A stretch of DNA of 64,000 bases from Plantago elongata (lineage: Eukaryota; Streptophyta; Magnoliopsida; Lamiales; Plantaginaceae), in assembly GCA_036897095.1 (NCBI GenBank), contig JAYMSP010000203.1:1-64000 (forward strand), given 5' to 3'. Positions 1 to 14,900 of the stretch are shown here, one piece after another. The position numbers were made by a program, and so were the translations under genes. Each line of letters starts with the position of its first letter. Positions within the stretch are counted from its first letter, which is position 1. The notes under the pieces are model-generated. The model did not search any database, was not told the origin of the DNA, and saw only the letters and a program-made list of their open reading frames with translations.

Positions 1-232
1 ATTATAGGGGCCTTTTATAATTTTTAAAATATAATTATAATTTTCATAATATAAGTAGTTTATGAACTTAATTGCAAAATCAGAAATAATTTTCAGACCA
101 ATTGAAACTTTGACTGAATTTGAAAAATAAAATAGGGGAAGGACAATAGAGCTCCAACGGAAATGGCCGAAGCTTTGTAAACAACTCTGATGGAGCTGTG
201 TACAACTCCATTCACAATTACTTTAATAGCTC
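1..232. other. AT-rich intergenic DNA at left edge
   Basis: No coding potential or recognisable element seen. From about 145 it becomes rich in GGAGCT/AGCTCC-like words that lead into the tandem repeat that follows. Confidence 0.5.
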
Positions 233-510
233 CAATGGAGAATTGAAGTTATTTTCACAGCTCCATTCGGAACATCTACGGTTGGAGCTGTAAATTGCGA
301 CTCCAATCGGAGCTAAAACAACTCTTGTGGAGAATCTACACACCGCAACAACTCCGGCCATCAAAGTTGTGCAATGGAGAATTGAAGTTATTTTCACAGC
401 TCCATTCGAAGCATCTACGGGTGGAGGTGTAAATTACAACTCTAATCTGAGCTAAAACAACTCTTGTGGAGAAACTCCACACCGCATCAACTTCAACCAC
501 CAAAGTTGTG
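233..510. repeat. two-copy tandem repeat, 139 bp period
   Basis: Copy 1 begins at CAATGGAGAATTGAAG (233) and copy 2 begins with the same word at 372. The copies stay alignable to about 510, with shared blocks such as GAGCTAAAACAACTCTTGTG and CATCAAAGTTGTG/CACCAAAGTTGTG. The units are full of AGCTCC/GGAGCT words, so each can form local hairpins. No coding function is evident; this is probably internal DNA of a non-autonomous transposon, but no ends were found. Confidence 0.75.
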
Positions 511-969
511 CAAACAGGAGCTCTTAGAACTGTTTACACAACTTTGGCCAACTTTTCAATATTTATCTTCTTTTTTTGAATTTCTAACAATTTTTCCTTT
601 TTATTTTAACTATTTTATTTATTAGTTTGTTCAAATAAGAATATTCTACATGCATTGATTTATGAAAATCATATATATATTTATATTTTTGGTTTATATC
701 TTCTATGTTAAATTGTCACTTCTAGGTCAAATTACAATTGTCTCCTACTAATTTTCTATTATTTGATATATTTGCAATATCGTTATTAAAAATATTGTCA
801 ATTTCTTTTTCTTCAATTGAATTTCTTAAGCACTATTTCAGACACTACACTAGACAAATATCGATCTCAAAATTTAAATTTAAACAAAATTGATGTATAG
901 AATTTAGGTAGGTCACATCAGATGAAGTTAGACATGTAATATAGAAACTAATTTATACTTTATTTAAAA

Positions 970-1010
970 AATTCACGTGCATCGTGCTTAGCACAGTGTA
1001 TCATTTCTAG
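970..1010 (+). mobile_element. Helitron-like 3' terminus
   Basis: A short hairpin (GTGC-TTA-GCAC) at about 984-994 is followed 13 bases later by CTAG at 1007-1010 and then a T. Helitrons typically end in CTRR shortly after a GC-rich hairpin and insert between A and T, which fits. The 5' TC end was not identified, so element length is unknown. It is probably a non-autonomous copy, because no Rep/helicase coding is nearby. Confidence 0.45.
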
Positions 1011-1397
1011 TATTTCATAAATGCTCATTTTATAAAATTTTATTATTTTATTTTATTTATTAAATTTATATTTTATTTTAGTAAATAAAATAATTATTTA
1101 ATTAGTAATAATATCATAGATTGTTGTTAATGAATTTGTCTTGTCACGAATAATTTAAATATTTTTAGTTATTTCATAGATAAAATTATTTATTATTAAA
1201 AAAATATTTTATGTAATGCCAATGGATAGTCAAAGATATACATTACTTGTTGAAAATAAAATTAATTTCATAAATTTAATGTATAATTGAATTAATTAAT
1301 AAATTCTCTATTTGTTAAATTTCATTATTTCATTTGATCTTATTTAATAAATTCATATTTTATTTTAATTAATAATGATATTTAAGATTGGTGTATA

Positions 1398-1424
1398 TGA
1401 ATTCGTCTTGTCAAGACGAATTCA
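1398..1424. repeat. near-perfect 27 bp palindrome
   Basis: Two 13-base arms (TGAATTCGTCTTG and its complement) flank a single T. A related but decayed copy (TGAATTTGTCTTGTCACGAAT) lies near 1130, and the flanks of the two also resemble each other, so this is part of an old duplicated repeat rather than an isolated site. Confidence 0.7.
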
Positions 1425-3157
1425 AATATATATTCACAATATGTTTTGGATATTTGTAGATAAAGTTATATTACATTCACTAAAATTTATCTATGTAATA
1501 TGGTACCAAAAATAAATTAACTAAACATGCAAAAAGAAAACGTTAATACCTAAAATCAAATGAATGTAATAATGGAAGGTTTTGAAATATTCATTTTATT
1601 ATTACGAATTCCATAAATATTTTTGAGATTGAGAATGCGGAAATAGGCTATCAACTTTAAATAATATATAGATAGAAATAAATTTCGTCCCATTAAACAT
1701 TGAATTCTTAGTCCGCCCTTCGGAGACAATATCAATGGGTGACAACTCTTCCTTGAAGATGATCGATCCTCTACACCATCAAAATTAGTTATGAATTTTT
1801 TTCGAATAAGATGTTAGCAACTAATACGGATAGTTTCCATAATACTTTGTTCTCAAGCTTATGCATTCAGACAAAGTTCACATTAGTCACCTTCGTAATA
1901 AGAAACTCAACTCAAGTTCCTTAATTTTCCGCACATCAATGTCAATGAACACGCCTAAAAGATAAACACAACAATGACAACAATTTACTTGGTTCGGTTG
2001 GACAAATCTAAATCTACAGTCACAAAAGAACATTAATAATTTATTACTTCGAAATTCACCAACTATTATTACAAGTTATGACACTGAAAGTGAACGATTT
2101 ACAATCACATAAATTTCTCCTAAGCTCCTTCAACAACTTTCATCGCCAAGTTTCAAAGAAGAAATTACTGTACAATGAAATAATGAAGACAATGATGAAG
2201 TGAACCAAGTTCGATGTAAGTACTACAACCCTCCAGGTGATTTGGTTTTAGTTTGATTTTTCGGTCCACTTATAACATTTTATATTTACGATTTAAAATT
2301 AATTTATAATTAAAGATGTGAGTTGGTTGATTGAAAAAATCGAACTCCAGACTAGATTAATAGAACGGGACGGGTACTTATTCAGCAACGGATTAAATTG
2401 ATCTACCTGATGTGGACGGCTAGCACTTTTAACCAAGATATAAGAACTCATGCCAAATTGCTGATTGCTGAATTAAATATCGGGAATAAACTAGTAGTAT
2501 AGTATCTAATATCTATACATGTTCTATACAAGTAAAAATTTATTCATTCAACTTTATATGGATTATCATTTATTATCAGGAATAAACATTATTATTACTC
2601 ATAATTTGATAATAAAATATAAATTAATTAGTAAAACGCTTCGCTTTTAAAGTTCCAACCAATAAATTGAAGTTCGGAGTAACATTTCCTATTTAAAAAA
2701 AAGGAATCTGAAGCCTGATCCACATCCCACCGACCTGCAGCATAGGCAAGTCAATGGTGAATAATAATCACAGAGATAGAAGGAGGAGAATGTAACAGAA
2801 TCCTAGCTAGCCTCATTCGATGGCTATTTTAAAGAGGGGGCCGACTCCAATTACTGGTCCAATTTCATATTGCACGCAGTCGTAGTGTTGTGGCCCGTAA
2901 TAATTCAAAAATCCCGACAAAGTATACAACCAGAATCTTTGAGAAGGTAATATATTTTTATTTCTTTTCTCGGTTTTTAATTTTAACAACTTGATCAACC
3001 GAGTTTATAAAAACTGTCGAGATACACCATTTTCGTTATAATTTTAATAGATTATATTATGATTTTAAGTTGTTAACAATTTCAATTACATTTTTAACAC
3101 ATTATGTTAATATTTTGAAAGATGATGTGATGGTTTTACAACGAAACAAAATAAATA
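1425..3157. other. AT-rich intergenic DNA, no gene seen
   Basis: Only short chance ORFs are present. No tRNA, miRNA hairpin or transposon with clear ends was recognised. Confidence 0.5.
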
Positions 3158-3323
3158 CTCCCTCCGGTCAAATAATAACTCCCTAGGGGCTTACTTTCTC
3201 TTCAAATAAGAAAAAAAATGATAGGATAATAGTTTATGTGGTGTATTATGTTGGTAAAGTTATAAATGAATGATAAAGTCAAAGAAAGATTGAATAAAAT
3301 AATGATGAAGTAGGACATAGATA
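3158..3323. mobile_element. Stowaway-like MITE, partial
   Basis: TA followed by CTCCCTCCGGTCAAATAATA matches the start typical of plant Tc1/mariner-derived Stowaway MITEs (CTCCCTCCGTCC-type ends, TA target). The matching right end is not recognisable before the next element begins near 3324, so this copy looks truncated or badly decayed. Confidence 0.4.
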
Positions 3324-3665
3324 TAATAAAAAATAGAAAATTACATAAACCACTCCTGATAGATGTCTCATTTGCAGATTAGTGCCAAGTGTTTGAACAA
3401 TTACGTCAGTGTCCAAAATCGAGTTATCAATTACAAAACGCCGATGTTGATATCAGCTCACCGGACACACGCCCTTGTCTACGTGGGATTCCATGTCATC
3501 TGGGGCTATTTGTAGTTGAATTTGAAGTCGTTTTCACCTGCTGAATGGAAGTCCATACTGGGTTTACATGTAATTGACTTAGAACTAGCATGGGTCTATC
3601 TGTAATTATGAAACAGAAAACTAGCCGTTAGTTACCATTTTTCTTCAAAAAATTACCCCCTTTCT

Positions 3666-3673
3666 CTTATAAA
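3666..3673 (+). promoter_or_regulatory. TATA-like box of the element's ORF
   Basis: TTATAAAT lies in a CT-rich stretch about 60 bp before the ATG at 3733. It overlaps the upstream ATG at 3673, which argues that the upstream ATG is not transcribed and that translation starts at 3733. Confidence 0.4.
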
Positions 3674-3732
3674 TGTTGATCTTTTGTCCAATTTTCTTCA
3701 TGTTGTCCATCCTTTTCACCCAAATCAAAACA

Positions 3733-4086
3733 ATGCAAAACAATTCCCCAAGTTGTGATGGAAGGGTTGTTTCATGCCACAAGTTTGGTTGTGATATGTT
3801 GACGACGTTAGTTGTTTCGTGCAGTACGAAGAACCACATAAGGTTGTACTACCGTTGCCCCGATCACGGTTGGTCTCATTGGTATGCAAGAGATGATGGA
3901 ACTGATGCTTGCTTTTCTTCTCAACCATCTTTTCAACAACATCAACAACAAGTGGAAGAAGAAATCATGCACCCAAGAGTCGTGCAAAATGGTGATGCAG
4001 ATTGCTTCCTTAGGAGACTTGTTACAATAGACCTAGTTTTATTAGGAGTATTACTATCTTGTGTCATAGTGAAGCTTATCATATGA
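3733..4086 (+). CDS. small GRF-type zinc-finger protein with C-terminal membrane segment
   Basis: 117 aa if translation starts at 3733. The frame is open to an upstream ATG at 3673, but that adds an unusual hydrophobic leader and overlaps a TATA-like box. Residues 8-50 carry a cysteine-rich module: CHKFGC, then after about 24 residues RLYYRCP, then WSHWYARDD. This resembles the GRF zinc finger (CxCG...GRxFYxCP...CxFFxW) with a degenerate last ligand. The tail (LVTIDLVLLGVLLSCVIVKLII) is a likely membrane anchor. GRF-finger plus C-terminal hydrophobic tail is the layout of the plant At4g04775-like family, which is abundant and often transposon-associated. It sits between the inverted repeats of the MULE-like element above. 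Function unknown; expression uncertain. Confidence 0.55.
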   Translation: MQNNSPSCDGRVVSCHKFGCDMLTTLVVSCSTKNHIRLYYRCPDHGWSHWYARDDGTDACFSSQPSFQQHQQQVEEEIMHPRVVQNGDADCFLRRLVTIDLVLLGVLLSCVIVKLII

Positions 4087-4847
4087 TCTAATGTATAAAA
4101 AATTATGTGTAATGATTGCAATAAAGTTATTGAAGGAAAATATGATGTTCTACTTCAAAAATACCACAAAAGTCGGAAACATATTGTACTTCATTGTCAT
4201 ACCAAAATACCAAACTAGTACAAAAGGCAATAGATTGCACTCAAATCAATGGTTCACAGTTCAAGTTCAATCCAATATAATGGCCGATTGCCCTTGCTTA
4301 GGGTTTTGCAGAGAAATGAATATGGATGTGATTTTTTGGCGGCTTTATGGTGAAGACGAAGGGTTTGAGTTTTTTTAATCGAAGCCAGGTTTTGTTTTAT
4401 CGTGTTGTTTTATCAATTACAGATAAACCCATGCCACATAACACCAGATCAACGCCACATAAGCAATTCATGTCAACTCATCGCTGGAGTCAATACCGGA
4501 GATGGAAAATGAGTTTGGATGTAATTGTTCAAACAGTGGGTACTAATCTGTAATTAGGGCAAATAACATGGATGGTTTATATAATTCGCCCTAATAAAAA
4601 TTTAAAGATATTTTTTTTTATTTATAGGTTAAGAAGTTTGTAATAAAATGCTAAAAAGTAAAAGTTATAAATTATGACTCCCCTTTCGTTGGCATGATGG
4701 AGCCATATACTAATAGTTAATCTTTCCAACCCACTTTATACTTGTGCAATACCGAGAAATTATTATAGGACACCAATCTTAAATGTTGGACATGTTTATT
4801 TTCAAGTTTTATAGATAGGTTACTTAAAATAAAGATATTTTTAACCC

Positions 4848-5078
4848 CTTAAGTTTGGAAAATTACTACCTACACTGTCTATTATTTATTTCATGGATCA
4901 TGTAATGGAGAATGCTCCATATTACTCCACATAAACATGTAAATGTGGGGCATGCACTTAAATGAATGATGTAGATCATTGATCTCCACCACATAATCTA
5001 TGAAATAACGATAAACTTGATTTAGGTGATAATTTTTCAATAAATTTAGTTAATATGTCTTAAACTTTCAAATGATAC
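4848..5078. mobile_element. MITE-like inverted-repeat element
   Basis: The left flank (GGAAAATTACTACCTACACTG, then TTTATTTCATGGATCATGTA) matches the reverse complement of the right flank (GAAAAATTATCACCTAAATC, then TTATTTCATAGATTATGTGG) over about 60 bp with roughly 70% agreement. There is no coding. Target duplications could not be assigned, so family is open. Confidence 0.4.
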
Positions 5079-5089
5079 ACATGTAGTGT

Positions 5090-6470
5090 AAAGTGTTAAA
5101 GTCTAAATGGACAAGATACGATTTTTTAATTTATAAACTCCATATATCCATTTATTCAACAAAAATGATAAATTATTCGAGTGCATGCCCAACAATACAT
5201 TACTCGATTCGATTAAGTTCTCTCGCAATTCTTCACCTTGTGGAATCAAGCCCTAACCTGATCAATCTCCTGCAGAAAGATGAATCTTGTATTTATATGA
5301 CGAGTCTCTTTCACTTGGATGTTCTGTTTGTCCACAAATCTGCATTGCTTGGTTGATGGTATTTTGAAATACCACTCACCATTTAAAACTAAGCCATCTT
5401 CTTGTTTCTATATGTTCACAAACAACTCACTTGCAAATATGGCAGATTGTGTATTATAAAGTTTGAATAAATTAAGCTTTGTTTTAAGGCAATAGGCATG
5501 GACCCTAAACTTTAAATTAATTTCGACTAACACATACTCCACCAAAATTAAAATTGTATATTTGAACTTCTAATTTTTTCATAAATAGGCCGCAATATGG
5601 GTCAGCAATTGGACAGTCAACTTCTAGATCCAAACCCAAAGGCCAAATTCCTCACGTAAAGTTACAAATTGTAGTTTATAAGCCCTATTATATTCATATT
5701 TCAATTGATATGACCAATATATGACGTATTTCTGCTTGAGTCGTATATATCTGATGTGTATAGGACACTGGAAAATGCAGCAAAATCTGCCATTTGGCAT
5801 GTTTTTGGGTTGCATTTCAATTCATTGCCTGCTTAATTAATGACTTCTGACCGACAATTAATCTTGTTTTTCAACTAACCAGCAAAATCAGTGTCTTCTC
5901 CAGCCAGGTAGTATCATAATCCAAGAAACATGAAATTGTTCTTGCTCATGTCTAGCGAAATTTAGATTAATTTATAGGTTTTAACAAGACAAAATATATA
6001 CAATGATATTGTTAACTTTTAAATAGACAAAGTTTAACTTAAACTTCTGAAATATATGTATTCTCATCTATCCAAATGTTTCGGAGCCCCAAGTCAAAGA
6101 TCAAAATCTAAAGGAAAAAAGAAAATAGAAAATGATCAACTCCGATACATGTGTTGGACGACGGTATGTTCCTCTGCCTCATATCGTTCGATTTTAATTT
6201 TGAATAAGTTTCGAATTATAAATGTAAGAATTTTAAATCATAGTATCATATAGTAAAATTTCAGGATCTAAATTCTCGTTAATGTAAATATTTGTGTCGA
6301 TATCTAGAAAAGAATTCCAGCTGGAGCTCTCCCATTCTAATTAGTGCTTTTCACTGAATTCAGATTTTACTGTCATTGAAGAATATATTTGAAATTTCAG
6401 GTATCTAAGTATGCAACATTTTGGTCATACAGACTCATAGTGTCCACATCAAAACCGTCCTGCTCCCATG
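5090..6470. other. intergenic DNA upstream of the NF-YB gene
   Basis: AT-rich with short chance ORFs only. No second gene, hairpin RNA or transposon with ends was recognised. Confidence 0.5.
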
Positions 6471-6480
6471 TCTTCAATAA

Positions 6481-6490
6481 GTATATATAC
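6481..6490 (+). promoter_or_regulatory. TATA box of the NF-YB gene
   Basis: GTATATATAC followed by a CT-rich stretch, about 80-90 bp before the ATG at 6570. This is the usual distance for a plant TATA plus a short leader. Confidence 0.6.
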
Positions 6491-6569
6491 CCCTCTCTAG
6501 TCAAGCTCAAAACACCAAACTTTCAACCATTTATTGTCATTGCATTGCATTCTCTCCAATCCTTTTGCC

Positions 6570-7031
6570 ATGGCCGGCAAGAGAATCCAAACCATTGCCA
6601 GCCCGGTATCGGACAACAAAAACGATCCAGAGCGTTTATTGCCAATCGCGAACGTGAGCAGGATCATGAAGAAATCCCTCCCTGCAAATGCGAAAATCTC
6701 CAAAGACGCGAAAGAGACCGTTCAGGAATGTGTGTCCGAGTTCATCAGCTTTGTGACAGGTGAAGCGTCGGATAAATGCCAGAGGGAGAAGAGGAAGACC
6801 ATCAATGGTGATGATCTCTTGTGGGCTATGACTACACTTGGGTTCGAAAACTATGTTGGACCTTTGAAGGACTATCTCGGGAATTATAGAGAAGATGAGG
6901 GAGAAGATTGTAAATTGTCTAAGCAAGAAGGTGTTGATGTAATAAGGCCAGTGGATAATAGTCATTTGGAGAGATTGAAGCACACTGGTGATAATTATCT
7001 TGTTTCAATTGGATCTAATATATATTATTGA
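6570..7031 (+). CDS. NF-YB: NF-YB (HAP3/CBF-A) CCAAT-binding factor subunit
   Basis: Intronless, 153 aa. The start is the ATG in a good plant context (GCCATGGCC), giving MAGKRIQ; an in-frame upstream ATG at 6534 lies in the leader and would only add a non-family extension. Residues ~20-110 are the histone-fold core: [60 protein letters not shown] and [18 protein letters not shown]. This module pairs with NF-YC and recruits NF-YA to CCAAT boxes in the nucleus. The core has ISKDAK, with Lys where LEC1-type NF-YBs have Asp, so it is a non-LEC1 member. The C-terminal ~40 residues (after REDEGED) are not conserved and seem family-specific. The subfamily number cannot be fixed without a tree. Confidence 0.93.
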   Translation: MAGKRIQTIASPVSDNKNDPERLLPIANVSRIMKKSLPANAKISKDAKETVQECVSEFISFVTGEASDKCQREKRKTINGDDLLWAMTTLGFENYVGPLKDYLGNYREDEGEDCKLSKQEGVDVIRPVDNSHLERLKHTGDNYLVSIGSNIYY

Positions 7032-7569
7032 TTGATTGTGATTTCATTTTCTTCAAGTTAATTTCTCCTTGTAATGACATGATGAGAGATTGTAAAATTA
7101 TAAGTATATTTTGTAGTATAAGTTTTCAAGTGAAATATTTTGAAGTGTTTGTTTCTTGAACATCATTGAGTCTATTGATTGGTAATGATCACTAATGATC
7201 TACTGGATGTAATTTCAAACTGTCAAGAGTAATCTCATGTAAAATTTAGCTTCCGAGATCATGTTAGACGAGAGCGTATGAAATCGAAAGTACCATTATC
7301 GCATAGTATATATACACAAGAATTAACATGATTCTGTAAAAAAATACCAAGATGGATTACACAGAATAAACAACCTTTGTACCACAATTTACAAACCAAA
7401 CTCAACAGATCATTCAACAAACTACATAGGATACAAGATTGTCTCATTCACAAATGGCATAATATATACATAGATAAATGATCATCTCACATTGTTCAAA
7501 GACAAGCAAAATCTCACATAAGACATAACCAAACATATACAGAAACAGTAAGTGAACATATCTATAATT

Positions 7570-8538
<969 letters not shown>

Positions 8539-9215
8539 CTAGAACTGGATAAACTGTACAGTAATATGTTCCGTTGCATGAACGTTGATCAGGGATTTGG
8601 CCTAAACAGATTTCTTGAGTTTTGACTTGTAACTAATCACTTATTATGGAAGACAAAACACAAGTTTTCAATGCAAGACAAGCTAAGTGAAGACTTTATT
8701 ATGTTTCTGCCATGTTTGTAAATTTGTATTACTACTATTATGTCTGCTAGTCCATACTAATCCAAACCACTGCATTTGTATTACTACTATCGTGAGAGAA
8801 CAAAATTGGAGCTCTCATTCTCATCTTTATAATACAGAAACAAGTAAAAGAGCTCTCCTTCCCAAATTTTAACCATCACTGCATTTCAGTTTCCAGAACC
8901 ACAATGCTTAAGCACTTGGTCCAAGAACCAGGCAATCTGCAACCAAGACAATTACCTCTCTAGAATGCAGGTTGATGATCCTATCTACTTATAACAACGT
9001 TAAACAAATTATTCCAGCAGTAAAATACACTTAGTAATGGTTGAATGGATGAGTATGATTAGTCGAAATTTCACACTTTTGAATTTGAATCAAATATGCA
9101 AAATTGACCATGTTGCGGTTTCTGTTTGTCAACTGCCATGTCCCTAGACCCTAGCTAGCCTCTAAAGTTTTTAGTTTCAGATACAAAAAAAACATAAGAA
9201 AACGGGCATATTCTT

Positions 9216-9829
9216 CAGGATCGAGTGAAAGTAGAAAGAAAACTGGTGATTTGATGGATATCAAACTGATACCATATCTAGAAATCGAAAAGTGTATATA
9301 GAATCACCATTGATGAACCACATATCAAGTTGCAATCAATCAGAAAAGTTGAATAGAAGAGATAACATGAACATGTAACTTACAGCATGCAAGCTAAGTT
9401 GTAAATATAGCTGTGGAAGAAGACTAGCTAGCTGCTGTTGGCTAATTAACCACCTGAAGGCAGTTATAACTAACTTCGTGTTATAGAAAGATACTAAAAC
9501 AGGAAACCTTCTTCTAGTTAAGAAAGTTTATGTAAATGGAAACTGGCATTTTCTGCTATACTGTAGAAGCTTCACAGATCATGTTATGCGGCAGCATCTG
9601 AAATTGAAAATAAACCTTGCGGCAAAGTAAATAGACACAATGATTTACGTGGTTCAGCAATTACCTACAGGAAATTGCACTATTACTGATATGAATGTGA
9701 AAGAAGAGAAGAGACGTATTGTGAGGGACGGAGTTGAAGAAACAACACTTCCGTATATATATGCAATTTAGATTTACTGTTTCAGCTTCCCAAATTGCTG
9801 AAATGAATTTCTATACTAAACATTCCAAC
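9216..9829. other. spacer between the duplicated chitinase blocks
   Basis: This ~610 bp is not shared with the other copy. No ORF of substance and no transposon ends were seen. Confidence 0.5.
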
Positions 9830-10034
9830 CAACTGATAGTAACTCATAAGGCCATAACTTCAACAGTTAAACAGGTCAACAACAAAATACAGAGGATACA
9901 AGACTGTCTCAATCAAAATGACATATATGTAGATAGATAAGTGATCATCACACAGTTCAAATACAAGCAAAATCTCACATAAGCAAACATATACAAAAAA
10001 AAAGTAAATGGACATATATCTATAATCTATCTAT

Positions 10035-11111
<1,077 letters not shown>

Positions 11112-11355
11112 CTAATCACTTATTATGGAAGACAAAACACAGGTTTTATACAAGTTCAGTGAAGACTTTATTATGTTTCTGCTATGTCTGCTAGTCCTCA
11201 CAAGTCATATAACAAAAGTACAACAATAGACGAGTGAAAGACTCCTTGAGAAAATAAAATTGGAGCTCTGTTCCCATCTTTAAAATCAAGAACAAAGTAA
11301 AAGAGGTCCTGATTCCCAAATTGGTAACCATGTCTGTATCCTAAACTATACCAAT

Positions 11356-11378
11356 GCTCTGGCCCCAGTAAATTGCTA
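11356..11378. repeat. 23-nt exact copy of chitinase coding sequence upstream of the gene
   Basis: The 23 bases match 10818-10840 (codons for ...IYWGQS) exactly and in the same orientation, and also occur in chitinase A. They lie inside the ~60 bp that distinguishes this promoter block from copy A. Next to them ACTATACCAATGCTC and ACTATAACAATGCTC form a local direct repeat. Confidence 0.8.
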
Positions 11379-11904
11379 CTCAACCACAAGTCTTTCAGGT
11401 TCCAGAACTTTAAACTATAACAATGCTCAGTTACCTGGCTAAACCAGGCAACCCGCATCCTAGACAATTGCATCTCTAGGCCACAGGTTATATGATCCCA
11501 TCCATTTATAATAAAGTTACACAAATTATTCCAGCATTAAAATATGCAAAACATTAGTGATGTTTGAACGAATGAGATTATAATTAAATTCACACAAGTG
11601 AATTTAAAATCAAATGTGCAAAATTGATTTTTACATCTAATACATAAACGGCAAGCTAAATTGCACCATCTTGTGGTTTCTATTTGCCAAGTCCCTTAGC
11701 TCCTAAAAGCTTTTACTATCGGATACATCAAAAACTTTAAAACGGGCATATCCTCAGTAGATCATGTATTTCTACAAGCTTCAACCATTGTTTGAAATAC
11801 TCCTCTCCATAAAAGAATGTTGCTGGGTGCTCTTCAGTCAGAGCCTCAACCCTTGACTTGTAAGAAATACTCTTCTCGATACTAGATGTTGGTTGGCATG
11901 CTCT

Positions 11905-14900
11905 TCAGAGAACCATGTGAGCCTTCCCGTAGTATCTGTTAATGAAAGGCGACTGCAGTACAATGTGAAGGGAGTAGCCAGGTTAGATTCCAGCTGACGT
12001 AATACTACCAAAATCAGAAAGAAAACTAATTATGGCATTTTTTAAGTTTTAGTTTAGTTCATTTCACTATATGTTCTAGAACACTGAGGTACTTATTTAT
12101 CAACTATACACTGAAAATTATCCTTGTTTAGGCTGATCTAGAATCTTAGCACCATGTAATTGATCCATTACATCAAAGAAATGGCACCATAATGCTAAAA
12201 ATTGAATAATATGCAAATAGATCACCGTTACAATTGAATTATCATTTCATTAATAGATATGGGTGCTTGAATTGTCACTCTACGCCAATGGTATGTAACA
12301 AGCATAAAAAGGTAAGGATCATCTATCAACAGGTTAGGACCTCACCCATCAGGCCATCACCACATAAAAAGATACCGGTGATGGTTGCTATCTTAAAGTG
12401 ACCATTTCATAAAAGGCTAATAAATTAGTATAGTGTGTGTGTGTGTGTGTGTGCGCGCGCGCGTTACTTACCAGTGTCTTCAAGCTATGATTATTTTTTC
12501 ACTCTTCATTCTCAACAGGATACCCCATAAAACTTCACATAATATAAAGATCTTCCTATCACTAACAGATGGTTCTGTTGACATAAGTGTTATATACGAA
12601 CTACAAAATAACCAGTATTCTTTAGGAAAAGCCACAAATTCTGGGAAAAGAAATTATTAACAACAGCAGATGGGTAATACTTTCTCCGTCCAATTTGAAA
12701 TGGGCTGTTACTTTTGGCACATGTAAAGATGAAGTGGTTGATAAATATAAAAAATCATACTTGCAAGTGGGTGATAATCCATGTAAATATTGAGAAGACG
12801 ATGGGTGCTTAATCAATGACATGAGGTACTTTATTGCCATTTTAAAATTAGTTTATTTTTTATGGGCACCCAGACAAGAAATAGAGATTAGAGAGAATCT
12901 CAAATGGGACAGGGGGCAATAACACCATCCCTCATGAGTCACGACACTTAGGCTGTTTATTATATTCCAGGTAACTTCAACAACAATGAAATGAAATTCT
13001 TGATTGAGGACATTCACCTTGACACTGGATACATCAGGAGACTCTGCCGTAGTTACAGGATAAAATTTGTAAAACTTCATGTTCTCAAATGCCTTTTTTG
13101 TATCCTCACTCATCTCGGCCAGAGCTTTTTTACGAGCCTCCCTCGCCTGCAAGAGAGAAAAGTAAGAGACCAATGGCACACAGGAGAGTGAAATTTCCTA
13201 GAACAAAACCATAAAAGTACCTCACGGTTAGCTTTTCTGGCTTCTCGAACTTTCTCCTTCACAAATTCCTGATAAAACAGAGTACAGACGGTGCCATTAA
13301 TTTTCAGATGCTGGAAATCCCTAACTAAGCAACCAGAAAAGAAACAAGGGAGAACAAATAAAAAGAAAAGGAAGGAAGCAACACTGCTGAGATATCAGCA
13401 ACATGAAAATATACCTTGAAGGGTTCTTTTTGATCTGCAGGCAATTCTTCTTCCTCAATAAGCTTGTCTGTGTACTCCTGGATGAAATAGGTTGATTGAA
13501 CATGTTTATTTTATAGTTGACATAATATGCATAGCAGAAAATTTAGATCAATTTATGAAATTTCATGATTCTACAACATGAGTTGTATCCATACCTCTAC
13601 TTCATCAAATTCCCAATCAAACTCACCAAATACCTGCAACCAGAGGTGATATACATAAAGCTCATTCCATTCAGATACTTCCTGCTGTAAATTGTTATTT
13701 GTTGTAGCTAACAAGTAGTTATAGCTAGGAAACTAGCATGAGAAGAGTTCCGTACCGGCTTAGGGTCTATTGGATATAGAAGTGACACCACAGTACTCTG
13801 CTCTAGTTCATCTTCCTGGAAGGGATGATAGAAATCTGCCAAAAGATGATAATTCATAGGATGAAACTTTCTGTATTTCATTTCCACTGCATTTCAAGAT
13901 TACAAATATGATAAAATGTTGTAGAACTAGAAAGCCAGTTCTAAAATCCTAAGAAAGAAGCGATCCAGTATTAAGAAAAATATTGACAACTTGTAAGCTA
14001 AAGTTTGATGTAAGCTAAAGTTTGATTTATTTACATCAAACTTTAGAGGGAGTGATTACTGATGTTTATATTCTACTTCCGTCCCCAGAATAATTTCCCA
14101 CTTTGATTTTTTGCAGCCAAACTTTTCCAACTTTGATTACGAATTAACATTAAACCACAAATCTAAAATATTTAACTTTTTATATAATGAATATTTGGGG
14201 ATTGAATTTTTGTTATATAATATAAGTAAACATTTTACATGTGTGGTTCAAGATTAATACATAGTCAAAGTTTGACTGCAAAAGGTCAAAGTGGGAAACT
14301 ATTCCCGGGAAGGAGGAAGTACTATCAGTAATACATGAATAATGCCACCTATAACAGCTATTTCCTGTTTCCTAACTCTAACTAGAAGTGAAATAAGGTC
14401 ATAACTAGGAAATACAAAGTTGTTGATTTACGTAAGTGCATGATATGACATCATGCTCACAGTATGGATAAAGCAGACAAGTCATAATGCACAAAGCCAT
14501 AAACAAATAAGCACAAGATGAAGTAGGAGTAATCTAATATATTGGGTCACCTACAAGGTAAGCAATACTCAAACTTCTTCACTCGCTCAATCTTCATTTG
14601 TTTCAGACCAGCCCTGCAAAAAGAATTTCACACAACCATTAAACAAAGTCCAGAACATGACTCTTGGATTTACACCCTGCATGACCCCTAGCTTCATAAA
14701 TTCACTCTTTTCAATCTAGAAAATAATGATAAATAAATGATGTTTCTGTTAAAAAAAACAAAAATCATCTGTCAAAAGAAGATTGTTTAATCATACAAAA
14801 CAATGTTATTTCACAACTATATAGTTGTTATTAATCACACAAAAAACAAGCATCTCAGATAAAACAATATAAATTTTGTATACATATATATCTCAACGAT

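Larger units (their letters stand above)
3333..4591 (+). mobile_element. MULE-like element carrying a GRF zinc-finger ORF
   Basis: Imperfect terminal inverted repeats face each other. The left end reads ATTACATAAACC and, further in, CAGATTAGTGCCAAGTGTTT; the right end, read on the minus strand, has ATTATATAAACC and CAGATTAGTACCCACTGTTT. A 9-bp direct repeat TAATAAAAA sits just outside at 3324-3332 and 4592-4600, the target-duplication length of Mutator-like elements. The repeat is AT-rich, so it is supportive rather than decisive. The element is about 1.26 kb, has no transposase and encloses one small ORF, so it would be non-autonomous or a gene-carrying MULE. Confidence 0.55.
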